Below, one piece after another: positions 12,201 to 23,854 of a DNA stretch of 64,000 nucleotides; the first letter of the stretch is position 1, and every line of letters begins with the position of its first letter. The notes beneath the pieces were generated by a model. The model was given only the letters and a program-made list of their open reading frames with translations, had not been told where the DNA came from and searched no databases. Made by a program: the position numbers and the translations under genes. Origin of the DNA: Rapana venosa (Eukaryota; Mollusca; Gastropoda; Neogastropoda; Muricidae); contig CM054143.1 in NCBI GenBank assembly GCA_028751875.1, positions 62,515,828 to 62,579,827 on the forward strand, read 5' to 3'.

Positions 12201-15200
12201 AAGTGCTTCAGCCCCCTGACCCCCGCTTTTACAGGATGGGGGCCATGCCCCCCTCCCGAACCCACCACCCACCAGGATTCCTATTTTTGAGTTTCAGAGG
12301 TGGGCAGCAGCTATGGTGGGTGGGTGGGTTTCACTGCATCTGACAGGTGTCTGTTGTGTTGTTGTTTTTTATCAGGTTGAAGGAGTACCCCCAGTACTGT
12401 CAACACCTGGCAGCAATCGCTCACTTCAGAGACTTCCCTCCACTCATCAATGAGGTCAAAGATTACCCTTCTTTGTTCTTTGTTATCCTTTTGTTGTTGT
12501 TGTTTTGCTTTGTTTTTTGTTTGGTTGGTTGTTTGGCTTTGTGGTGTTTTTGCAGATGACTTTTAAAAAAATGTTGTGCAGAGGGAAGTATTGGTGGGAG
12601 AGGTTGCTGATATTCTGTTGTTAATTGTACTAATCGTTTAGTTTCTTGAATCTATTTGTATGAGCTTGTAGATATGTTTAGAGAAAGAGGTGGGGGGGGG
12701 GGGGGGGGGGGTCCTGTTTTTGTCAGGACATATCAGTCATTTAATGCTTGAATCCTTGACATATATACAAGGCTCCACCATGAAATGAGTCACTTAGTAC
12801 CTGACCCACTTTTCCACTAGGACCCAATTTTAGGCAGGTAGGGGTCAGGTTGCTGATTTGATTATAAAACTACAGCCATTGTCTTCTCTTGTAATGAAAT
12901 ATCAAGGGATAATTTTGTTTCTTTTTGCTTTTAAAAGTGTTTTTTTTTTTTAAAACAAACATCCAAGCCGTCAATCTGACCACCTATTATGATGATAAAC
13001 TTGTCAGTTTCTCAATTTGTCACGTCCTACAGTGTATCATTTCAATTTGTAATAACTTTGCATAGAATTGTCCAATTTTCAAACTTTTTTGTTCCTATTG
13101 GATAGCCTTTTTGCTGCAGATTGATAACTTGTCAATAACTTAAAACTGACCTCTGGTGAAATTCGACTCATTATGTAGGTAGGTAGCGGCAGCCAAAATT
13201 GTATATAGCATTTGTGTACATAAACATGGTATTTTTTAAATGAACTTTTTGAAACAAACACAACAAAAAAAGAATTGTATCTCTATTTTTTCTAAAAGTT
13301 ATGGGTGTCTAAAGATGGCAGTACAATTTTTGGCCATTTTAACTGTATGGAAGCCTTATTTGGAAAGGACCTATTGTGGAAAGCACTACAATCACACCCA
13401 TGCAAATTTCCATATACAATGTCTATAATACTAATAATACCTACACAAATTATCAGCTCTCTATCTTGAAGGGGGAAAAAAGATAAACTTTGTTAAAATT
13501 GCCTTTTCGTGTGATTGGCGGTTTACTCATCAAATTGCATGATAGGCCATGTTTGAGGTCCAACAGGTTGATAAGATAGCATCTACTGGTTACTTTTTTA
13601 CATTGCTTAAAAGATATGCATATATAGATTATGTCCAATTTTTTCTAGGGATACACTAGACCAAATGTTTCAAATTTTGGGGTATAATTTTGCCCCAAAC
13701 CCTAAAATGCTCTGCAACAGACCAAAAATACAGTACATGGTAGATTTTCATTAATAACTTTTGAGCCTGTATAGATATTGACTTGGAATTTGGTGGTGTA
13801 AAATATGGTTGTATGTGCTATTAAAAAATACATGTACTGATTTATTTTCATCAATTACATAATGATTTTTCATATTCAAAATGGTCGCCAAGTGGCTAAA
13901 TATGTGGTGAACATTTAAGCGAAATGTTGTGAAACATTAGTTTTTGTGAAAACATGCTTAGAAAAGGAACAAAAATCACTTTAACTCATATTTTAATTAT
14001 TAATCAGATGATTAATCCCTATTTTAATGATTAATCGCTTTGCATGCATTTCATATGTTGTGATACATCATTCTGAGAACCAGGTTGACTAATGCCCAAT
14101 TACAGGTGGTAAAGGAGAGGGACAGTTTCATGCCAGGACTTGTGAACCTCTGATGTCAGAGAGCTAGGCTGGTGTAAATTTAATGCTACAGTGCTAGAGG
14201 ACACTGAGGATGCAGAAGCGCAAGAAGCCGAATCACTTGAATCAGCCAAAGCCACTCAACCTGCTAATAATGAAACACTCATTTGAAGGAGAAAAGACCG
14301 CAAAAGCAAACATTTATTCCAATTTTTATGTAGGCAGTTGAAGCCTGCTTTGATGTCTTATTTGTTATTTTTTCCCACTGTTGTGTACAAGGCTGCCTCT
14401 TCCACATAATTTCCTGTCAGTTGCTCCCACCACTGGTACATATCATGAGGTGTTTTCCTTTGCCTGTTTTCAAAAGCAATAACAGCTTTCAAAAGTCCAC
14501 ATGAAGGGGATGCATACGTCTCCAGATGATGTCCATGTTGGCTGGTTACAACATTTTCACACAAAAATCCTTAAATGGACACAGCTATCCTATATGAACT
14601 GGCTTGGACAAAGATGTCTTCCTGTTGATGTATCCTGTAGTACATTTTCTTCAACTTAGACGACACTGCAACCCTGTGCGCATACACACACACACACACA
14701 CGCTCACCAGCTGGAACTCAAACCACTTCCACTCTGTCCTGCAGTACGTGGAGTTTGGCGCCCGCTCCCAGGAACCCCCTCCCCCAGCAGGGGACGGGAG
14801 CCACATGGGGGTGGCGCCCCCGCCCATCAACCCCGCCCGCAGCACTCCCATGGACGTGGGCATGGGGCCTGGAGGCATGGCCGCCCCCAACATGGGCGGC
14901 AACAACATGCCCGCCTCCAACCCACCCACCCTCCCACCCCCTTCCCAGGCCCCCCCGGCGTCCTCCACCCCCCAGGCCCCTCCCCCCTCCGCACCGCCCG
15001 CATCCTCTGCCTCTGGCGGGGGGGCCTCCCAGTCAGGAGGGAACAGAGCGCCGGCGTTTCCCAAGGTGAGTCCACGTTTTTCCGTCTTCTCCTTCCTCAG
15101 CTCGTTTTCCTAAGGTGAGTCCAGGTTTTTCCGTCTTCTCCTTCCTCAGCTCGTTTACCTCTAGGTATCTCGAGCTCCGGCTTTTCCTAAGGTGAGTCCG

Positions 15201-18200
15201 GGTTTTTCCGTCTTCTCCTTCCTCAGCTCGTTTACCTCTAGGTATCTTGAGCGCCGGCGTTTCCTAAGGTGAGTCCAGGTTTTTCTGTCTTCTCCTTCCT
15301 CAGCTCGTTTACCTCTAGGTATCTTGAGCGCCGGCGTTTCCCAAGGTGAGTCCGGGTTTTTCTGTCTTCTCCTTCTTCAGCTGGTTTATCTCTAGGTATC
15401 TCGAGCGCCGGCGTTTCCCAAGGTGAGTCCACGTTTTTCCGTCTTCTCCTTCCTCAGCTCGTTTTCCTAAGGTGAGTCCAGGTTTTTCCGTCTTCTCCTT
15501 CCTCAGCTCGTTTACCTCTAGGTATCTCGAGCGCCGGCTTTTCCCAAGGTGAGTCCGGGTTTTTCTGTCTTCTCCTTCCTCAACTCGTTTACCTCTAGGT
15601 ATCTCGAGCTCCGGCTTTTCCTAAGGTGAGTCTGGGTTTTTCTGTCTTCTCCTTCCTCAGCTCGTTTACCTCTAGGTATCTTGAGCGCCGGCGTTTCCCA
15701 AGGCGAGTCCAGGTTTTTCTGTCTTCTCCTTCCTCAGCTCGTTTACCTCTAGGTATCTTACAGAGACCAGGCATTCCCTGGTCATTGGAAGGGTGTTGTC
15801 GGAATGTGGTGAAAAATGGGTAGGTGTGTTGAAATACCCATATCTCTCGTACTATGGGACAGGTTTATGCAAAATAAGTGGGAGGGAAATGTTGACAAAT
15901 GATTGTGGTGTATGTTCTATTAATTTTTTATTTTTACCTGTTAGTGTCATATCTCAAAGTTGTCTATTTTTATGTGTAATTGTCACATTTTTTTTTTTCT
16001 ATTTACAAAATAAAACTGAAAAAACCCCAGGTGGGTGAGTGATGAGATAACTGATAGTATTTAGCGTGGAAACACACAAAAGATGAGCAAAGACCTCAAG
16101 AAACGCTTTTTTCATTGACCTTTGACCTGCCTTTTTTGTTTGTTCGAAGACTGAACAGTCATGTTGCAAAAGCATAAATTCAAACAATTTCAGACAACGG
16201 TGGTGTGTTTAACAAGCAAAATCTCTCTTGTTACATGATACGTTTGTGTGAAACTTGACAAAAATGTGTGAAAATGATTGTGTTCCATGCTACATGCAGT
16301 TTTTGACATGTCTTTGTGATGTGCATGCATCATTAGTTCACATTTTAAAGTCATTATTACCTAATATTCTGGCAACAAAACAAAACAGTGTCGGGAAAAA
16401 GTGTGTGACCGGTGTATGTATGTATGAAAATACAACAAATATGAACAAACAACATAAAAAATACATTTCCACTGACCTTTTTTGTCGGTTTTTTATAATG
16501 TTTCGAACAAACCAAAAGATCCTTCAGAAAGGTGCAAATTTAGATGATGTTGCAGACATCGATGGTGTGTTTGAAATGTAACATCTGTGTCATAATCACA
16601 GTAACATGCACACGTATTATTATTATTGTGTGCATGCATGCACATGTGGTGTACAGTGATAGTGTTTATTGGCCCGCTTTGTCAACAGCCGTCCATTGCC
16701 ACGGCCACCAATATCGACACCTTACTGGCAGGGCAAGGGAAGGAAGAGATATCTGTGCCCCCTGAGTCACTGCAGGACAAAGTCTTCTTCATCTTCAACA
16801 ACCTGTCCCTGGCTAACATGAGCCAGAAGGTCAGTCAGTCAGGTCTTCTCTTTCACTCTCTATCTCTCTCCCTCCCTCCTTCCCTCCCTCTTATCTCTCT
16901 CCTTCCCTCCCTCTCCCTCTCTCCCTCCCTCTCTCCCTCTCTGAACTGGGTATTTTTTGGTTAAGCAATTACTAACAACGCATGGATTTGGTATTGTGTG
17001 GATGTGCCAGGGAGTTGGGTTTGAGCAAGGAATTTTGTGGGAATTTAAAGCCAGAATGATAGCTTCCTACAAACAAGACTGGCATGCTTGCATAGAAGAA
17101 TCAGCAAAGTGTAACTGGTACTCTTCCTTTAAAAGTGTTTTTCAAACAGAAAAGTATGTTATAGTCGTAACACAGAAATGGCATAGGAGTAATCTTGCTT
17201 GATTCAGATTAAGAACTTAAGGCCTAAATGCCAGCAAAACATGGTTTTCCACTGACACATCTGCACAGTCCCCATGCCCCATGTGTGGCGCGCAGACTGA
17301 AGATGAAATGCATTTTTGTTTCATTGTAATTGTACGATGACATCTGTCAATCTGTCACTGAGCGCTTTGATTTGTTGCTTTACAAGATTCAGCGCTATAT
17401 AAATTCCATACATTATTATTATTTATTAACCCTTTGCTGGGCACAGCAAAATCATTTGTTCATTTCCTGCTGGGCAAGCAAAATGGAGGTGGATGGCCTC
17501 TGAGTGGGTGGGTGTATTTAACATGCAATAACTCCACAATGGTTTAATGGATTTTAATGAAATAAAAACAGCAAAATGAAGAAAGAAACTGCTATTTGCT
17601 ATTGTGTGTTGTTATTTTTTTTTAATAGAATTATAATGCATAAACACGCAAGGTCATTGATCGATTTGTATGTGTCACAGTTAGTGTTGCAATAGCTTTG
17701 GAATGCATGCATGGATTTTGATCAAATAAAAAGTAAAACATTCAGAAACAATTACAAAGAAAAGTTTTCAGCCTACTGTTGGGTTTTTAGTTTTTTTTGA
17801 TGAATAATGCATGAAAACATGAAAAATTCCGACGGTCGCCATTTTGTTTGCCAACGATCGCCGGCGATCGCGATGCATGTTAACTTTACAGTTCGAGCCG
17901 CTACCATAACAAAAGTCCCAAATAGCAATCATTTCACAAAATATATCAAGTTGTGAACCATTGCCAAACTCAAAATCCGCGATAATTTCCTCAATTCTAT
18001 TAGCAGAATTCAAAACGCACATCGGCCTAGTTAGATTTCACGATCGATTTTCGTCTGGAACTTCGTTGTTGTCAAAGCCGTCTTTCTCGCTTCAATCAAC
18101 AAAGTCAGAAGTGCACACACTACTAGTATCGCTTACATCAATATTTGAGCCTGGATACACATCTTCACAGCGTCATATTTTCGGCATGAAAGCCTTAAAA

Positions 18201-21200
18201 ACGATCGTACATGTCGGATTCGAAGATAGCATCCATCTTGGGAAAAATTGCTTTTTTTTTTTCCTCCAAAACTTGCCACAAACACACTCCAACCGCCGCG
18301 GGGAGGGGGGGGGGGGTAGCATTTTTTTTTGTTACAATGTATTCAGCATAACATGCAGCTTTGCTTGATTATTATATACAGTAAAACTTGATGAAACATT
18401 CGTCCAACCTACACAAAATGAAGTCAAGTTTTTTGCTACAAACCACTGTGACCTAGGACGTGAAGGAATGATCGATTGCATAGGGTATGAAAAGGAAAGG
18501 CCATGTCTTTAGGCAAGGTCATGGCGCTGAGCCCCTGAAATAAACTGAACAATTTTTGGTTCTGCTCCTGTTCTATTCTAATGGGATACCACCGAATGGC
18601 GTCTGTCCTCTTGTAGTGCAAGGATACTGACATTGTGGCAGTTCTTTTTGTGTTTCTGTTTTTGTTTTAATACACAAGAAAACCTTTTCACTCTGTCATC
18701 AATACAGAAAAACCTCTTTCACCTGTCGTCAATACAGAAAGACCTCTTTCACTCTGTCGTCAATACAGAGAGACCTCTTTCACTCTGTCGTCAATACAGA
18801 GAGACCTCTTTCACTCTGTCATCAATACAGAAAGACCTCTTTCACTCTGTCGGCAATACAGAAAAACCTCTTTCACTCTGTCATCAATACAGAAAGACCT
18901 CTTTCACTCTGTCATCAATACACAAAAACCTATTACACTCTGTCATCAATACAGAGAGACCTCTTTCACTCTGTCATCAATACAGAGAGACCTCTTTCAC
19001 TCTGTCATCAATACAGAAAGACCTCTTTCACTCTGTCATCAATACAGAAAGACCTCTTTCACTCTGTCATCAATACACAAAAACCTATTACACTCTGTCA
19101 TCAATACAGAGAGACCTCTTTCACTCTGTCGTCAATACAGAAAGGCCTCTTTCACTCTGTCGTCAATACAGAAAGACCTCTTTCATCAATACGGGAAAAG
19201 GCAATATCACTCCAAATTGTATTATTCTGATCTGACAGAGATACATGTACACTTTTGTAAAGGGTTTTGTTCACGGTTGAAATGAGTCGGTTCTGGCATT
19301 GTTTGGTGACCTGGTGTGGTGGTGGGTGCAGGGTGATGAGCTGAAGGAGCACGTGGGGGAGGAGTACATCCCCTGGGTGTCCCAGTACCTGGTGATGAAG
19401 CGAGCCAGCATTGAGCCCAACTTCCACGTCCTCTACTCCAATTTCATCGACGTGCTCCAGATCCTCCAGCTCAACTCCATGGTCCTCAAGGAGACCTACC
19501 GTAATATCAAGGTGAGGGACACGCTCTGTCTTCTATCAAAAAATGTATGGTCACTTTTATCAACAAATAACTTTCATCTCAGTTGTATATATATATATAT
19601 ATCTTTAAAAGAAATTTTTTTTTAATCTGTTTATCACCGTTTCCTTATGTAGTGTAGTAATGATCAAAACACAGAGTGATATTTCTTTGTGTGTGTGTGA
19701 TTCATGTTTTGTGAGTGTGTAATTATTGCTGGTGTTTTTGTTCTGACGTCTTTTTGTCTTTTGTTTTTTACCCTGACTTTCATTGAAGTGTTTGGGGTTT
19801 TTTTCATCTCTATTGCCATCTTTGTCTTACTCTTGCAGAAAGCATATTGCACTACAAAGGATATTGAACAGAATCTTTTCATTCTGTTACTCATTTTCTG
19901 TCCTTCACGGTGTAAAGGTTTTGATTCATGCTCGGCCATTTCAACTGCATCATTGAGCACTTACTCATTGTGCTCTCCCCCCCATACAGTTGCACACAAA
20001 CTCTGACACAATGAAATGGATGAGAGCATTTTTACAGTAGCTATTGGGCATATGTGTTGCCCCATCCATATATCTAGCTACGGTTAAGCACCCTTGAGCG
20101 TGGTTACCACTTGGATGGGTGACCGTTTGCGTGCCTTGGCTTCAGTACAGTTGCCCAGTTCACCCAGCTGTCAAGGGAAGGTAAAGCAGCGAGGGAGAGG
20201 AGATGGGCACCGCCCTCAATATGCTGGCCCCTTGAGAAGTTGAGGTCTCTGGTGCCTCACTTCCCTACGACCACATAGGTTATGAGACACCTTCACCTTA
20301 ACCTTATTCATATAAAGTATGCTCGAGCAGAATGGCATGAGCATTTTTAAACTGTAGGTAAGCGCTGATGGTCCACCCCTACAGGACGCTGTCTTCACAG
20401 ATACTTCCCCCAGACTAGTACCACATTTGTAACCTGGGTGGAATGAGGAATAGGAGTAAAGTGTAGGACCACTTTGTTGATCACGAATTTGACCGCCTCA
20501 CTACCTTTTTATTCATATACTTGCACACAATCTGAACTTCGTATGATTGGTGCAAGCATTTGCACAGTAGAATGTGGACATGCGCAGAATGAACCTATGC
20601 CCTACAGGTAGTCTGCCATGTCTCACATGTCAATCTCATTGCCGTACCACACCGTCATACCACATTTGTTAGTACCTCATGGGGTGAACTGTCATTGCTC
20701 TGGTAAAATCGGAGACTTTGATAGCTTTGCAATTTTTCCCCTATTTCCAGGAACTTCTGCACAAGCGACAATCAAGGTGGTGTGGCAACTTTTCGATAGA
20801 TCTTTGCTGAAGAATCTTGGCCACTGGCTGGGGTGAGACATGGCAAGAACAAAACCTATCCCACAAGTGAGTAGAAACAATTCCGCATTAGTGTTCAAAA
20901 AAAAAACACAACACACACGCAGCACACAAACACACAACACCACACAACACACACACATGTATACACACATCACATGGGGGACGGGATAGCCTAGTAGTTA
21001 AAACATTGCACTTGTAATCTGATAACCCGGGTTCGATTCCCGTTCAAGGGGATATTTTCCCCTGGAGTTAACATCAGTGCAGACCCTACTCTCCCCAACA
21101 GTCCTTCGGATGAGACTATAAACCAAGGTCTCGTGTGCAAATGCACGCAGAACATCTTGTGCACACATTAAATCCTGTTCTGCTTTTAGTAAGAGTAGGC

Positions 21201-22143
21201 CATTGTGTGCTGGTGAGAATAGATGACAGAGTTTACAAAACCGCATACACACAGGGACTGGATGTAAGAAAGCACATAAGTGCTTATTCCATTATCCTCG
21301 ATATAAAATAAACACATACACGCGTGCCCAAAAACAGCTAACCCCCAAATTTTCATTTTCTGGTCTAGATGTAAGTATTATAATGCTCACTAGTAGAGGA
21401 ATAAAAGGATTATATAACATATTTCATTTTTGTAGTGTAGAATGTTGTACTAAATGCTTTTTATGGGGGGGGGTTGGGAGGGGTTCCCCCGGTAATCAGA
21501 AAATAGTCTCTGTGTGTGCACATGTTTGCTTGTGTTTTGTGTGTATATTCCATTGTTTTGTAATTTTGTTTCTCCATTCTTTGGCTAGAGTTGCAAGGTT
21601 CACCGATTGTGAGATTTATGTATGCGATCATTTTTTACCCATGAAGGTAGCCGCAGACTACTTCAGGGTGCATGCATGGTTATGTTCAAATTCTGGTGAT
21701 TACAGCTCTTTGTCATATTTGCATCTTCTAATTGTGAATATACATCTTGGAATTAAGGCACTGGCAGGTTGCCCATTGAAGTTGACCTGGGAAATACTCA
21801 GAAATTCCATCCTGGTATGTTCACAGTACTGCCAAGAATTCAAGCCATCTCGACTTCATGGACCCATGCGATGAAGTGAACAGTCTGATTAACGCACTGG
21901 CTGTCGCATTAGATGTTGTGTAATGCTTGCGATTGATCATGGATATGCGATTCAAGGACATTATGGACCCTGAAGTCGGTGTATGAAGCCTACCACAAGG
22001 GGCCCGAGCGGCTGTACGTTGTGGCTCTTACCGCAATGTGCTGGAGTCCTGTGCCAAAAGCAGGTGAGGCCTCGGTGGTATAACCTCTCTCAGCTCCTAC
22101 TCTCTCGTTTCCCTTCACCAAGTCTGACTCCTCTCCAAGCGGT

Positions 22144-22200
<57 letters not shown>

Positions 22201-23778
22201 ACTCTGGAGTTTTGTTCCACTGGCCTTCACCCACCCCCACCCCACCCCTCCTCTCTCTCTCTCTCGTCTCTGTGTCTCCCCCTCATTTGAGCTATGAAGA
22301 TCTTTCTCATCATCTAAATACACTATCCTTCCCTGGACCTAAACAAATTTGGTAGAAGTGCAGCTTTTTCTGTCGAAAGATTCTGGGGTTGGGGTTTTTG
22401 TCTTTCTTGTTTATTTTTTCACTTGATTTAACTCCTTCACCATCTTCTTTTTTGTCTCTGTGTCATCCCTCATTGAGCTATGAAATCTTTCCAATCATCT
22501 AATACACTTCTTCCTGGACCTAAACAAATTGGTAGAATGCAGCTTTTTGTCGAAAGTTCTGGTTGGTTTTTTTGCTTTTTGTTTTTTTGTATAACTTCCT
22601 CTCTATGCACTTCAATTTGTTTGCTTTTACAAGATTCAGCACTATAAATATTCCACATATTATTATGCTCACTGTTCATCTGTCGTCCAAAGAGTCGTCC
22701 ATCTTTTGTACCAGTTGCCTTTCTCCATCTTTGCCAATTCTCTTTCCATTTGAAACCTTCAGAATTTCTATGTCCTCCTACTGTTCTTTACATCTGGTGG
22801 CATGTGTTTACATCAATCTGTGTGACTACTGAGGAGGCAGGAGGTAGGCTTTACATCAATCTGTGTGACTACTGAGGAGGTAGGCTTTACATCAATCTGT
22901 GTGACTACTGAGGAGGTAGGCTTTACTTCAAACTGTGTGACTACTGAGGAGGTAGGCTTTACTTCAAACTGTGACTACTGAGGAGGTAGGCTTTACATCA
23001 ATCTGTGTGACTACTGAGGAGGCAGTAGAATAGAATTTTCTGTAACACACGGGACCTCGGTTTATCGTCTCATCCGAAAGGCTAGCGCCCAGACCACCAC
23101 TCAGGTTTTAATGATGTGGGAAAAGTTCGGGCAGACGGATCGACGGATTTCGCTTCTAGACAGGCGCGTTACCTCTAGACCACCGATCCATATTTTGGGC
23201 GTTAGTGGGAATACTGAGTTCTATTTTTACCGCTGTGTTCACAGGTGGCCGCACGGGGGTTGAGTTAGGGTGGTACACAGTACAAAACAGTACAATACAG
23301 TACAGTACAGTACAACACTGAACGTGGAGGCCTTGTTGTGGGTGTGCAGGTGTTCCGGGCCCCCAGCCCCTGGACCATGGCCATCATGAATGTGCTGGCG
23401 GAGCTTCACCAGGAGCAGGACCTGAAGCTCAACCTCAAGTTTGAGATTGAAGTCCTCTGCAAGACCTTGGGGCTGGATGTCAAAGACCTGGTGCCTAGCA
23501 ACTTCCTCAAGGATGCCAGCCGCATGGCGCTGCTGGAGGTTCAGGTCAGCTGGGTGTGCAGAGCGCTGTGGGTAGGAGGGGGGGGGCAGTGTGTCACTTC
23601 CTAAAGAAGAGACAGTGTGTGTTGTGAGCATGCATGTGTGTGTGTGAAGGGTTTATTTTCAGATGGTGTGGGGTGTGTGTGTCTTCCACAAAGAGTTCAT
23701 GCTGTATGAACTCTGGTATAAAGCCTAGCCACTTGAATAAGTGATGGAATTGTACACAGCGGCACAGAAGAAAAGAAC

Positions 23779-23854
<76 letters not shown>

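Noticed and set aside
14358..14564. 68-codon antisense open frame with QWWEQLTG
   Set aside because: It may be a transposon fragment, but no family motif or element border could be supported.
14651..15064. 137-codon antisense open frame over e6
   Set aside because: Shadow of GC-rich sense coding sequence; the sense frame matches CNOT1 splice phase and flanking peptides.
18633..19235. 200-codon open frame repeating [14 protein letters not shown] text
   Set aside because: A 31-bp minisatellite read through all frames in an intron; the unit has no codon-level constraint.
21000..21050. tRNA gene candidates from A/B-box motifs (also at 31968, 56455 and 59020)
   Set aside because: The motifs are heads of repeated SINEs followed by a common body; no complete cloverleaf was seen.
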